Of a DNA stretch of 64,000 bases, positions 49,754 to 58,503 are shown in pieces. The DNA is from Domibacillus aminovorans (GTDB lineage Bacteria > Bacillota > Bacilli > Bacillales > Domibacillaceae): contig NZ_LQWY01000067.1 in the NCBI RefSeq assembly GCF_001643235.1, positions 62,001-126,000 on the forward strand. Reading direction: 5' to 3'. Both the position numbers and the translations under genes were made by a program. The notes under the pieces are model-generated. The model worked only from the letters and a program-made list of their open reading frames with translations, did no database searches and was not told the origin of the DNA. Position 1 is the stretch's first letter, and each line of letters opens with the position of its first letter.

Positions 49754-49793
49754 GTCGAACGATTGACGTGCCTTAAGATACGCCTCGTTCGAC
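49754..49793 (-). terminator. Strong hairpin with T-run on the minus strand
   Basis: GTCGAACGA pairs with TCGTTCGAC around a 22-base loop; on the minus strand it is followed by TTTTTTGTTTTTT. As a terminator it would act on leftward transcription, which here could only be that of the decayed helicase gene. It may also be part of the left end of the TnpB element. Confidence 0.5.
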
Positions 49794-49871
49794 CTCACTC
49801 TCATCCCCTGTCTAAAGACGATGGGCTTTCCCGTTCGGCACATCTGTAAAAATAAAAAGGAGATGATCCAA

Positions 49872-50273
49872 ATGAAAAAATCTGTTCGCGTTGTCGGCGC
49901 TGTGATTGAAAACGAGCAGCACCAAATCCTTTGCGCACTTCGCTCACCCGATATGACACTCCCAAACCTATGGGAATTCCCCGGCGGCAAAATCGAAAAA
50001 GATGAAACACCAGAAGAAAGTTTGCGAAGAGAAATCATCGAAGAACTCGCCTGCACAGTTGAAGTAGAGAAGAAGATTGAAGAAGTCACACATGAATACG
50101 AAGCCGTTATCGTGAACTTACTTACATACAAATGCCGCATTATAGATGGCACGCCAACCGCTGAAGAACATGCTGAACTTCGTTGGGTGCCAAAAAACGA
50201 ACTCAGCACACTCGTCTGGGCACCTGCGGATATTCCGACAATTGATAAATTGTTAGTTGAATCAAATCTATAA
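49872..50273 (+). CDS. MutT-type NUDIX nucleotide pyrophosphohydrolase
   Basis: The 133-residue enzyme has the complete Nudix box GKIEKDETPEESLRREIIEEL (residues 38-58, 21 residues: G-x5-E-x7-REVxEE pattern with REIIEEL). NLWEFPGGK precedes it. It is of the CTP/8-oxo-dGTP pyrophosphohydrolase group (NudG/MutT). ATG at 49872 follows AAAGGAG at 9 nt. The remains of a PLD-type helicase gene follow on the opposite strand, a pair that is often found together in Bacillus. Confidence 0.85.
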   Translation: MKKSVRVVGAVIENEQHQILCALRSPDMTLPNLWEFPGGKIEKDETPEESLRREIIEELACTVEVEKKIEEVTHEYEAVIVNLLTYKCRIIDGTPTAEEHAELRWVPKNELSTLVWAPADIPTIDKLLVESNL

Positions 50274-50276
50274 ATA

Positions 50277-50589
50277 AATCCTCTGAGAGCGGTTTGTGAA
50301 GGGCCCAAACAATTTTGGGAATCGAAGTAAATGCTGAAGAGCTTTTGGTTCGATAATGCCTAAATAAGTAGAGGTAATAATACGAACCGGGACACCGCGC
50401 TTATGAAGTTCTTGAAGCGATTTCGTCAGAAGTTAAACACCAGACATTCTTGTGAAGCTCACCATGAAATCAACGTGATCCGCTGTATGCATTTCAAATT
50501 TGATTGTTTTAAAGAAATTTTAAAGAATTTTTTCTCATTCGTTAACACGTCAGCACGGCTTAAAAACAGTTCTTGTTCAAGAAGTGGCA
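50277..50589 (-). pseudogene. Decayed N-terminal fragment of a PLD-domain DEAD/DEAH helicase
   Basis: On the minus strand MPLLEQELFLSRADVLTNE, then after a frame change EMHTADHVDFMVSFTRMSGV, a stop, then SLQELHKRGVPVRIITSTYL and IEPKALQHLL read as pieces of one protein. The pattern L-x2-L-x2-RGVxVRIIT matches the PLDc-like N-terminal domain of DUF3427-type helicases. At least one frameshift and one in-frame stop break it, and the rest of the helicase is missing. No other gene lies in this 409-bp stretch. Confidence 0.7.
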
Positions 50590-50649
50590 TTGTATCCCCA
50601 TGGCTGTATGTAATATAAGAGAGCAGTAATCAAATATTGTATATATTGT

Positions 50650-50684
50650 AAATTCCCCGCCTTCTCGTTCAGGCGGGGAATTTT
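50650..50684. terminator. Bidirectional terminator
   Basis: AAATTCCCCGCC pairs with GGCGGGGAATTT, 12 bp, at the 3' end of the small leftward gene. Confidence 0.85.
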
Positions 50685-50973
50685 ATACTAATTTCGACCA
50701 GCTCTGTTCTTTCCACTGTTGACCGGTCATTCCATATTCAATGCACGCAATTTCATCGGACATTTCTTCAAAATGAACAGTCAGCCATTTTTGGTTGTGG
50801 GCGAGCCTGTAGTATCCTTTGTTTGAAAAGGTGACGGAGCTTGGGGCATAAAGAATATAATCTAGGTTCGTGAATTCTTCCTCGATTACATGGACAGCTT
50901 CTACTTTCATGGCCATTTGAGGATTTTCCTGAAAGCACTGCTTCATCTCAATAAAACTGGAGAATGTTCCCAC
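50683..50973 (-). CDS. Unknown small protein (96 aa)
   Basis: The protein reads with GTG at 50973: beta-rich middle (NLDYILYAPSSVTFSNKGYYRLAHNQKWLTVHFEEM) and a polar C-terminus with two tryptophans. No domain or motif is recognised. AGAGAGG lies 11 nt before the start, a little far. A terminator abuts the stop codon. It is alone; the gene order gives no clue. Confidence 0.55.
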   Translation of the reverse strand: MGTFSSFIEMKQCFQENPQMAMKVEAVHVIEEEFTNLDYILYAPSSVTFSNKGYYRLAHNQKWLTVHFEEMSDEIACIEYGMTGQQWKEQSWSKLV

Positions 50974-51087
50974 GGAAATAAACGCCTCTCTTTCTCTAAT
51001 CTGTATATCACTCTATCCTTTTGTCCATTATTCTGACCATATTTTCATTAATTATGCATATATAAGGAATTTTTCGAACAGAAAAAA

Positions 51088-51120
51088 CGGCCCGCTTTTA
51101 TGCGAGCCGTCACTTTTACT
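51088..51120 (-). terminator. Terminator of the HAD phosphatase gene
   Basis: ACGGC-CGC pairs with GCG-GCCGT (one mismatch each side) and the minus-strand side is followed by a T-run (TTTTTTC). Confidence 0.65.
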
Positions 51121-51122
51121 TA

Positions 51123-51902
51123 TTAGTCTAACAGTCCAACCATTTTTAATCCGTTTACGATGCCGTCTTCGTCTACGTTTGTCGTAACGTATTTGGCCGC
51201 TTTTTTTGCTTCTTCACGTCCATCGCCCATCGCGACGCTGTTCATGACTGTTTCGAGCATCTCCACATCGTTTAAGCCATCGCCGAATGCATAAACATTT
51301 TCTGGCGTAATGTCAAGTCTGTCGATGATTTTTTGAATGCCTTTCGCTTTGGAGCCGCCTGCTGGAACGATATCAACAGATACAACATGCCAACGAACGA
51401 AGTCGAACTCAGGGAATTGTTCTTTATATAACTTGTCTTCCGGGTCTTTGCAAAATAAGAGTGATTGATACAAGTCCCGTCCTTCATGGTAATTCGGGTC
51501 ATGTGATGGGAAGAAGTCGACTTTTAATGAATTGAGCCCGACTGTCATATCTTCGTTATCTAGGGTGTTCCTTCCCATATTTTCGTGATCCATATACACA
51601 ATCGGATTTTCGCGTTTAATCGCAACATCTGTCAGTCTTAAAAGTGCTTCTTTATTAAGCGCATTTTTGTAAATCGGTTCACCTTTAAATACGACATACT
51701 GTCCGTTGTAGCTGACGAACGTATCGATATCGAGCTCTTCGCGCAAGTTTTTGAACATAAATGGTGCACGGCCGGTTGCAATCGCAACTTCATATCCTTT
51801 TTCCTGTAGGTCACGGACGGCCTGTTTTGTCGAAGCGGGTAGCTTTTTATCGTGATCATACAGAGTGCCATCTATATCGAAAAAAATAATTTTTTGATTC
51901 AT
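51123..51902 (-). CDS. Cof-type HAD-IIB phosphatase
   Basis: The 259-residue enzyme has HAD motif I FFDIDGTLYD (residues 7-16), motif II ATGRAP, motif III lysine in GGSKAKGIQ and motif IV FGDGLNDVEML. The C2B cap is present. Members of this group dephosphorylate sugar phosphates, flavin or PLP; the closest B. subtilis type is YxeH or YkrA, without a clear substrate. AAGGAG precedes the ATG. Confidence 0.88.
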   Translation of the reverse strand: MNQKIIFFDIDGTLYDHDKKLPASTKQAVRDLQEKGYEVAIATGRAPFMFKNLREELDIDTFVSYNGQYVVFKGEPIYKNALNKEALLRLTDVAIKRENPIVYMDHENMGRNTLDNEDMTVGLNSLKVDFFPSHDPNYHEGRDLYQSLLFCKDPEDKLYKEQFPEFDFVRWHVVSVDIVPAGGSKAKGIQKIIDRLDITPENVYAFGDGLNDVEMLETVMNSVAMGDGREEAKKAAKYVTTNVDEDGIVNGLKMVGLLD

Positions 51903-52347
51903 GTCGGTCTCCTTCGTTTTTTATTCTTCTTATACCATACTAACAAAGGTGGTTTGTTTGAACAATAGCAGGAATCAATGGAAATATATATTGAAGGCTT
52001 TTTTTCACTTATGTGGAAATCGACTTTTATTTTTCAGATAAAAGCGAAGGAAGCATTTTTGTATTGAAAACGGCAAGTTCCTATGCTGAGTTGGCTCGAA
52101 AGTTATTTCCCATTTTATTAATTTTAGGTGAGAAGACATCCATTACTTCCATTGTACCAATAAATGATTGGGCGACTTCGGATAAAATATCTTTAATAGG
52201 GAAGTGAACATAAAAACAAAAGTGAGCATACTTGGATGATAACCGTTCCCTCCTTTTTCATAGGGAGATTAGTGAATACTTGCCAAAAGCTGTGACGTAT
52301 ATTTCTACTCTCATTTTTCATATTAAAGGAAAGAAGGAGGAATATTT
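51903..52347. other. Intergenic region with no confident gene
   Basis: A 64-codon open frame at 52013-52207 starts with GTG but has no ribosome site and no recognisable homology. The rest is AT-rich without hairpins. It may hold gene debris. Confidence 0.4.
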
Positions 52348-52530
52348 ATGGCAAAGCGGACGAAGAAAAATGATGCAGAACAAAAGAACAAAAAAGGATT
52401 TGACTCCAGTAAAACCGATTCAGAATTCTCCAAAGAGTTTGGCAGTGCAAATGCTAATCGAGCACACAAAGAAAAGGCGAAAAAAGAAAAAGCGTCCAAA
52501 AATCAAGGAGAATGGAACGGAATGAATTGA
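52348..52530 (+). CDS. Small, highly charged protein (60 aa), SASP-like in composition
   Basis: The protein has over 20 Lys/Arg residues and many Glu, Asn and Ser: MAKRTKKNDAEQKNKKGFDS, SEFSKEFGSANANRAHKEKA. GAAGGAGG is 7 nt before the ATG, an excellent ribosome site. The composition and the internal FSKEFGSANAN recall small acid-soluble spore proteins and other tiny sporulation proteins, but no family was recognised with certainty. A hairpin follows. Confidence 0.65.
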   Translation: MAKRTKKNDAEQKNKKGFDSSKTDSEFSKEFGSANANRAHKEKAKKEKASKNQGEWNGMN

Positions 52531-52555
52531 TGAACCTTTAGGGTTCTCAATAACA

Positions 52556-52613
52556 GAAAGAAAAAAGCCTTCATTTTCGACCGAGTATAGTCGGGCGAAG
52601 ATGAGGGCTATTA
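52556..52613 (+). other. Long imperfect hairpin without T-run
   Basis: AGCC-TTCATTTTCG pairs with GCGAAGATGA-GGCT, leaving an ACCGA/TCGG inner arm. It lacks a U-tract, so it could be a mRNA 3' stabiliser or a weak terminator of the small gene. Confidence 0.35.
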
Positions 52614-52809
52614 CTAATGATAAGAGTGAATAAGAAATTTCAAATATTATTGTTGTTTAAAAGCGGGCACCTTTTTAACGCACCTGCTTTTATATATTTA
52701 TTTTCAAAATTTGAGAAGGCAACTCAAAATCATCCTTCTATTCATTTACATTTTTTGAGTGAAGTGAACCATACTAGGAGAAAGGTTGAATGATGGAGGG
52801 CGTGAAATA

Positions 52810-54066
52810 ATGACATCGTTAGGTTGGAAAGAAAGTGGGTACCCTATGAGAGTGTTGCTCTCGGGCGTATTGTTGTCTCATTTAGGCACCTACATGGTAG
52901 TTCCTCTGCTCCCCATATTTTTAAAGCTGGAGAAGGGGATGACTATTGCTGAAATTGGATTAATCTTAGCGATGTCGCCTTTTACATTTCAGGCAGGCAG
53001 TCTGCTCGGTGGATGGTTAGCTGATCTTATGGGAAGAAGAAGCATCATAGCCATTGGAGCATGGATCAATGCAGCAGCGATCGCCGGTTTTGGATTTTTC
53101 GATCAATTTTGGATGTTTATTAGTATGGGACTGCTTAGCGGATTGGGTGTCGGATTAAATGCCCCATCTACAAAAGCGGCCATCGCTGCCCTTGCCTCCC
53201 AGGAAGGCGACAAAACCACGGCATTTTCTTTAAGAGGAATTGCTGCCAATATTGGTATCGCCGCTGCGGGTCTTTTAACTTATTTCGTTTTAGGTGGAGC
53301 ATCCATACTCATTTTTTATGTATCGGCAGGGTTATACATATTGTTAGGTATTATAAGTTGGTTAATGTTGCCTAAAGGATGCGGTGATGAGCCATGCAAA
53401 ACCGTTCCATTTCGGTCATATGTGGAGATATTTAAGAATAAAGCATTTGTTGTTTTTTCACTGGTCAGTATACTTATTTGGACACTATATACCCAGCTAT
53501 CCTTGAGTTTGCCTTTACGGGCGGAAGATATATTGCCAGATCCCGGTGCCGTCAGCCTGATTTGGACCGTTAACGCTGTGATTGTCGTTGTTTTGCAAAA
53601 ACTGATTTCTAGATGGTTTAATGAGAAAATTCATCCTATGTATGCCTTGTCTGTAGGGATGTTATTTATTGGAGGAGGGCTTGGCTCTATTTATTTCGCT
53701 ACCAATTTTTATGGACTGCTGTTAAGCGGTGCGATCTTTATTATCGGTGAAATGTTGGTTGTACCGACAATGGATGCAACTGTATCTCGGCTCGGAACCG
53801 TACGAATGATCGGCGTGTTCTTCGGTATAACCAATTTTGTTTCCGGAGTAGGGGAAGGTGCTGGTAAATTTGCAGGCGGTCAATTGCTTAGTTTAGGTAC
53901 ATCGTCAGTTACCCCTTGGTTGACATTTACTTTAGGTGCTTTAGTCATTAGCGGAATACTAGCTTCGTTAAGATTTTGGAAGCCATTAAACTCCTCATTG
54001 GCTGAAATAAGAGAAGAGGTGGGCCAAACAGGTAAGAGTGGTAGTTCCGATCATCTAACGGATTAG
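52810..54066 (+). CDS. MFS transporter, drug-efflux type
   Basis: The 418-residue protein has 12 segments. The motif GSLLGGWLADLMGRRSIIAIG is MFS motif A, and LSGLGVGLNAPSTKAAI is motif C-like in the fifth segment, which points to efflux. Substrate is unknown. ATG at 52810 is preferred for TGGAGGG at 9 nt; a TTG at 52786 with AGGAGAAAGG is also possible. Its C-terminus has a polar tail. Confidence 0.82.
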   Translation: MTSLGWKESGYPMRVLLSGVLLSHLGTYMVVPLLPIFLKLEKGMTIAEIGLILAMSPFTFQAGSLLGGWLADLMGRRSIIAIGAWINAAAIAGFGFFDQFWMFISMGLLSGLGVGLNAPSTKAAIAALASQEGDKTTAFSLRGIAANIGIAAAGLLTYFVLGGASILIFYVSAGLYILLGIISWLMLPKGCGDEPCKTVPFRSYVEIFKNKAFVVFSLVSILIWTLYTQLSLSLPLRAEDILPDPGAVSLIWTVNAVIVVVLQKLISRWFNEKIHPMYALSVGMLFIGGGLGSIYFATNFYGLLLSGAIFIIGEMLVVPTMDATVSRLGTVRMIGVFFGITNFVSGVGEGAGKFAGGQLLSLGTSSVTPWLTFTLGALVISGILASLRFWKPLNSSLAEIREEVGQTGKSGSSDHLTD

Positions 54067-54104
54067 ATAAACGCCTTAGTAACATGAAAAGTGGACAAAC
54101 GGCA

Positions 54105-54140
54105 AGACTAGATCCTTAAAAAGGGATCCGGTCTTTTTTG
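54105..54140 (+). terminator. Terminator after the MFS gene
   Basis: AGAC-GATCC pairs with GGATC-GTCT (two-base internal loop) followed by TTTTTTG. Confidence 0.7.
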
Positions 54141-54195
54141 TAGATGAAAGGAAAAAAGGCTTATTCTAGGTGACACAATAGATCAAGATAAACCA

Positions 54196-54564
54196 TCATC
54201 TGCGTATACCCATGGAGTGTAGAATATAGAGTAATACTAACATAACGATGTCTAATCGCGCGTTAAAAGCAAATTGTATAAATCCTGACTGCAAGGATGA
54301 AACCTTTGTTAATAACAGGGCGGCAACCATGATGATGATTAAAGGAATCGTTGCAAGTTTAACCCCTCTATTTACCAATATAAAAATTCCGCAAATTATC
54401 TCAATAATAGCAATGATATAAATCGTATTTTGCGAAAAAGGTGGTCCTAAGCTCATCAAATGATGGCCTAATTCAGCATTTAATAATTTCATCAATCCAG
54501 AAGTAATAAAAACATAAGCGACTATATACCGGATAAGCTTAATTGCTGATAAGGAAGTATGAAT
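54196..54564 (-). CDS. DoxX-like membrane protein, with an apparent ATT start
   Basis: The 122-residue protein has four membrane segments and the family stretch FITSGLMKLLNAELGHHLM. An ORF finder would start at TTG 54495, but the reading frame and family similarity continue upstream (SAIKLIRYIVAYVFITSG) to a ribosome site AAAGGAGG (54580-54573). No ATG, GTG or TTG follows it in frame; ATT at 54564 has 8-nt spacing. Either ATT is used, or the start codon was mutated. DoxX proteins act in thiosulfate-quinone or related membrane complexes. Confidence 0.6.
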   Translation of the reverse strand: MHTSLSAIKLIRYIVAYVFITSGLMKLLNAELGHHLMSLGPPFSQNTIYIIAIIEIICGIFILVNRGVKLATIPLIIIMVAALLLTKVSSLQSGFIQFAFNARLDIVMLVLLYILHSMGIRR

Positions 54565-54739
54565 TTGAATTTCCTCCTTTGTAAAACGATATGATTAAAG
54601 TGAGTAAACAATTACCAAAAATTAAAAAGAATGTGCAGCCGTTAGGGAGTGAATAAAGAAAAGGGTAGAGTTACCGTAGATGGAAGGCAGTTGATAGAAG
54701 GAGACGGTACGCTTTCGACGAGCGGCCGTTTTTTTGTAG

Positions 54740-54772
54740 GCAAAAAACGGCACACTGTTCAGTGGCCGTTCG
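54740..54772 (-). terminator. Terminator of the CDF gene
   Basis: ACGGC-CACTG pairs with AGTG-GCCGT on the minus strand, then TTTTTT. The stem overlaps the stop codon. Confidence 0.65.
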
Positions 54773-55631
54773 GTTCAATGTGAATATGGGTGGCGCGTAT
54801 GTTATGTTCTTGCAGTAGAGATTCTTCAACGTATTCAGTAATGTCATGGCTTTCGACAACGTTTAAGTCAGGATCGACTAAAATAACGACGTCGACGAAT
54901 GTGATGTTGCCATGTGAGCGGGCTTTAATGCTTGATACACTGTAGACGCCAGGTACCTTCTCAACGGATTTTTGTATGTCTTCAATTTTATGCCGATCAA
55001 ATGCGTCTGTTAATGTGAGGGAGGCTTCAGCGAAAATATCCCAAGCCGTTTTTAAAATAATTAAGCCAACGATGAAGGCAGTCAATGTATCGAGCCAGTC
55101 TATGCCTAACTGCGCGCCGATGATTCCGATAAATGCGCCAATGCTCACCAGCGCATCGGAGCGATTGTCATGTGCAGCGGCCAAGATGGATGGGCTATTA
55201 ATTTTTTTGGCGAGCCGTGCGTTGTATGTGTAGACGCCGTACATGACAGCAGCAGCGAAAAGGGCGGCCCAGGCAGTGATCATGTCTGGTGTTTCATGAT
55301 CAGCATGAAAGAGCGACGTGCCAGCACCGATAAGTACTTGAATGCCGACGGATGCCATAATGAAGGCAGCGATTAGTGAAGCAACGGTTTCGGCGCGGAA
55401 ATGACCGTAGCGATGATTTTCATCGGGCGGCTTCCGGGCAATTTTTAAGCCAATCAAAATAGCGATAGAGGCGATGATGTCGGTTGAGTTGTTGAGACCG
55501 TCTGCTTTTAATGCTTCTGAAGCACCGATCCAGCCGATTGTTAGTTTTAATGTTGAAAGAAACAGGTAGGCGATAATACTGATCCAAGCGCCTTGTTCTC
55601 CTTTTTTAAGATTGTCATAAGCAGTATCCAC
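54759..55631 (-). CDS. Cation diffusion facilitator (CDF) metal exporter
   Basis: The 290-residue protein has six membrane segments and the CDF ligands of the transport site: ADGLNNSTD (segment 2) and AHDNRSDALVS (segment 5). The C-terminal cytoplasmic domain has HIHIEP. Substrate may be Zn, Co or Mn; sequence alone does not decide. GTG at 55631 follows GGGGGAAC at 8 nt; the longer frame upstream has no signal. Two T-rich hairpins close the gene. Confidence 0.88.
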   Translation of the reverse strand: MDTAYDNLKKGEQGAWISIIAYLFLSTLKLTIGWIGASEALKADGLNNSTDIIASIAILIGLKIARKPPDENHRYGHFRAETVASLIAAFIMASVGIQVLIGAGTSLFHADHETPDMITAWAALFAAAVMYGVYTYNARLAKKINSPSILAAAHDNRSDALVSIGAFIGIIGAQLGIDWLDTLTAFIVGLIILKTAWDIFAEASLTLTDAFDRHKIEDIQKSVEKVPGVYSVSSIKARSHGNITFVDVVILVDPDLNVVESHDITEYVEESLLQEHNIRATHIHIEPNGH

Positions 55632-55775
55632 GAGATGGTTCCCCCAATAAAAAAATAGTGTATCCATCATAGCAGATGCTATTCGGGTGGGTCTACGGCA
55701 ACAAGATTGTGCGTGGCACAACAAGTTGTACATACGCTACAAATGGTCGAAGGCAATTAAATTTCGCTGCGAAAA

Positions 55776-55815
55776 GAGGCTGCCCAAGTCAGATTATCTG
55801 ACTTAGGCAGCCTTT
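55776..55815. terminator. Bidirectional terminator
   Basis: AGGCTGCC-AAGTCAGA pairs with TCTGACTT-GGCAGCCT with one mismatch; it ends the SLH gene and could also stop rightward transcription. Confidence 0.8.
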
Positions 55816-55823
55816 TCCTTAGC

Positions 55824-56789
55824 TTATTGGTAGTAACTCCATGAATGTTCGTAGTCGAGTGACAGGTTTTGCAGAGCTGGCCGTTGTTTTACTTCGATCC
55901 GGGCAAAATAAGCGGTTACTGTTTTTTGTTGGTTGGCGCCGATGACAATGTTGTCGAATGAGCGAGGTGATGTCATATCCGCGACGATCGTATTGCCAGC
56001 ATGCAATGTGTACTGGCCTTTAATGTTAAACACTTTATTGCGTGAGTTGTTGTACAAGATGAGCGTCATTTTAATGCGGCCGTCTGCTTCGTGGACGGCG
56101 CTTTTAATGCCGACTTGAACACCTGTCCGGAATTTTGCTTCAAGTGCACGTGCGATAAAGACAGAAAACTCGGTCCGGTTAATTTCACTGTATGGCATAA
56201 AGTAGCCGTTGCTGCCACTCGCAATGCCAGCGCTGCCAAGTGCTGATGCATATTGATAAAACCAGTCTGTGCTTTTTACGTCTTTAAATGAGACGACATA
56301 TGCCGGCTTCATGTTAAAGCCTTCTGCGATAATTTTCGCCATTTGAGAGCGTTTCAATTTACCAGACGGATTAAAGTAGTTTGCTTTGCTGAAAATACCA
56401 TATTTTGTTAAGACTGCGATTGATTTATATGCAGGATGAGACGTCGGAATATCCCGGAATCCAGGATTCGGTGCCGACTCATTTTGAATGCCGAGTGCTT
56501 TCGCTAAGATGATTGCAGCGTGTTCCCGTTTGACGGAATCATTTGTGCCGAATTTTCCATTTTTGTAACCTTGAATAATACCTTTTTGTACAAGATAATC
56601 GATTTCATCGTTTGCCCAAAAGCTAGCAGGTACGTCACTAAATCTTACAGCAGCGGAGCTTGTCCCATTCGATTGTACCGCCGTGCCAGATGAGTTGTTT
56701 TCCACTACAGCCGCTGAAGGACTTGCAACTGGAATGAGTAAAGCAATCGTTAAAACTGCTGCAAATAAACTGTATAATATCCTCTTCAT
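55824..56789 (-). CDS. Secreted protein with three SLH domains
   Basis: The 321-residue protein has a signal peptide (MKRILYSLFAAVLTIALLIPVASPSAA) and three S-layer-homology repeats: FSDVPASFWANDEIDYLVQKGIIQGY, FRDIPTSHPAYKSIAVLTKYGIF and FKDVKSTDWFYQYASALGSAGIASG. A C-terminal beta domain follows. SLH repeats attach proteins to pyruvylated cell-wall polymer. ATG at 56789 is used because GGGGTG precedes it by 5 nt. No S-layer polysaccharide genes are near. Confidence 0.9.
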   Translation of the reverse strand: MKRILYSLFAAVLTIALLIPVASPSAAVVENNSSGTAVQSNGTSSAAVRFSDVPASFWANDEIDYLVQKGIIQGYKNGKFGTNDSVKREHAAIILAKALGIQNESAPNPGFRDIPTSHPAYKSIAVLTKYGIFSKANYFNPSGKLKRSQMAKIIAEGFNMKPAYVVSFKDVKSTDWFYQYASALGSAGIASGSNGYFMPYSEINRTEFSVFIARALEAKFRTGVQVGIKSAVHEADGRIKMTLILYNNSRNKVFNIKGQYTLHAGNTIVADMTSPRSFDNIVIGANQQKTVTAYFARIEVKQRPALQNLSLDYEHSWSYYQ

Positions 56790-56976
56790 CTCCACACCCC
56801 GTTATAAAATTAAATTTTGTTTATATACATTTTAACAATTGAGGAAATGATTTCATATAGGGGGTGTAAAAAATGAGAAGTAAGTCACATATTTTCCTGT
56901 ACAAAAGGTATTCGGTTTGAATGGGAACAATACCTTTACCTTCGGAAACTTCATTTTGGAGAAGGTTTACGTTATT
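56790..56976. other. Region between the SLH gene and the GyrI-like gene
   Basis: Less than 200 bp of AT-rich sequence. A promoter for the SLH gene should lie here. I see no gene and no strong hairpin. Confidence 0.4.
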
Positions 56977-57444
56977 TTAAACGGCTTCTTCAATTGCTTC
57001 GCTTCGTTTATCAGCAAGCCGCCAGTATAAATGGTGGTGGCCTTCTTCAATCGTGACATCAATACGGAATTCGTTGGAATCGAGCCTGACTTTATGTTCG
57101 CGCGCCCATTGCAAGATGGTGCGAAAAGCAAATTGGATCTCGTCATCACTTCCATGAAATTCAAGTAGTGCATACGACCCGGATGGAATAGTTGAATTTG
57201 TCATACCGGACGGAATAATATCAATTTGCTTCACTGCCATTGCGATGCAGTGTGTGTACAACTGACCTGCACGCTTTAAACAAATGTCCATTAAGTTTCC
57301 ATCTGTCTGTCCGGGAATCAGGCTTGCTGCTTTTAAAAATCGTTTTGTCCACTCGGGTCTAAGTGCAGTAATTTCATCTTGTGTACCGCTTATTTCAAAC
57401 CCAATAACAGTCACGGTGCGTACATCTACAATTTTTGGTGTCAT
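56977..57444 (-). CDS. GyrI-like/AraC effector-binding domain protein
   Basis: The 155-residue protein has the small-molecule-binding fold of the C-terminal domain of BmrR/Rob-type regulators, with no DNA-binding domain: VIGFEISGTQDEI at the start, a short YALLEFHGSDDEIQFAF in the middle, and RIDVTIEEG near the end. Free-standing members bind cationic compounds and sometimes inhibit DNA gyrase. Function here is unknown. It is divergent from the D-amino acid aminotransferase gene, 150 bp apart. Confidence 0.75.
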   Translation of the reverse strand: MTPKIVDVRTVTVIGFEISGTQDEITALRPEWTKRFLKAASLIPGQTDGNLMDICLKRAGQLYTHCIAMAVKQIDIIPSGMTNSTIPSGSYALLEFHGSDDEIQFAFRTILQWAREHKVRLDSNEFRIDVTIEEGHHHLYWRLADKRSEAIEEAV

Positions 57445-57594
57445 ATTATCAGCTCCTTTACCCTTTTCATTACCCTTTTATCTGCGTTTTCACACCGTTC
57501 CATTCGGGAATATACTTCAATACATACTGTATTATTTTTTCAGAAAAGTAAGTATAATGAATGGAGAAAAACATGTGAAAGGAGGCTTTTAAAT

Positions 57595-58425
57595 ATGGCG
57601 ATGGGCTATTTGAACGGGAAATTTATCAATTCAAGCGATCCGGTTTTACCGATAGACGAGCGAGGTCACCAGTTTGGCGACGGTGTATACGAATTCATTC
57701 GAGTGTATAATGGACGCCCGTTTATGATGGATCAGCATATGGAGCGCTTATTTAAAAGTGCGGAGGCCATTAGGCTGAACATTGGAAAAACAGTTGAAGA
57801 TATTATAGCGATTGTGGAGGACCTGATTGAGCGGAGCGGCGAGGCGAACTGCGACGTATATATGCAGGCGACGCGCGGCATTGCACCTCGCGATCACTTA
57901 TTTCCGAATGTAGAAGCATCTATTTCGATGACAGTAAAGCCGTTTAAGCTTATATCGGATGACATTCGTAAGGTTGGTGCGACAGTGAAGCTGCTACCTG
58001 ATGAACGATGGCAAAATTGCTGGATTAAGTCATTGAATTTGCTTCCAAATATTTTGGCCAAACAGGCAGCGTTTGAAGTAGGGGCTCTTGAAGCGGTACT
58101 CGTTCGTGATGGCTTTATTACAGAAGGGTCAAGTTCGAACTTTTTTATTGTGAAAAACGGCGAGATATTGACAGCACCGGCAACGAATCATATTTTACAT
58201 GGGATTACACGTATTGCCGTGAAAGAAATCGCGATGGAACTTGGTATCACACTGAAGGAGCAAGCATTTACGCCGGACGAATTGCTGGCAGCAGATGAAG
58301 CTTTTTTATCGAGCACAGGCTTAGAAATATTGCCGGTAACAGAAGTGGACGGGCAGAAGATTGGCAATGGGTGTCCCGGGACGGTTACGGTAACACTGTA
58401 TGAGGAATTTTTGAAGAGAATATAA
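57595..58425 (+). CDS. dat: D-amino acid aminotransferase (Dat, class IV PLP)
   Basis: The 276-residue enzyme interconverts D-alanine or D-glutamate with their 2-oxo acids and supplies D-glutamate for peptidoglycan. GHQFGDGVYEFIRVYNG (near residues 22-38) and the PLP lysine in WIKSLNLLPNILAKQAA (near 142-158) are intact. The EGSSSNFFIV loop binds phosphate. ATG at 57595 follows AAAGGAGG by 9 nt; the longer frame upstream is not supported. Its neighbours give no extra hint. Confidence 0.9.
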   Translation: MAMGYLNGKFINSSDPVLPIDERGHQFGDGVYEFIRVYNGRPFMMDQHMERLFKSAEAIRLNIGKTVEDIIAIVEDLIERSGEANCDVYMQATRGIAPRDHLFPNVEASISMTVKPFKLISDDIRKVGATVKLLPDERWQNCWIKSLNLLPNILAKQAAFEVGALEAVLVRDGFITEGSSSNFFIVKNGEILTAPATNHILHGITRIAVKEIAMELGITLKEQAFTPDELLAADEAFLSSTGLEILPVTEVDGQKIGNGCPGTVTVTLYEEFLKRI

Positions 58426-58503
58426 TGAACAATTAGTTGTTTCACGCGTAAAGCGCCTTCCTTTTGGTAAAATAGAAAGAACACTATTAGGGAGTGGGGC
58501 ATC

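Noticed and set aside
52013-52207. A 64-codon frame in the gap before the small Lys-rich gene
   Set aside because: The GTG has no ribosome site and the translation matches nothing I know; listed only as possible debris.
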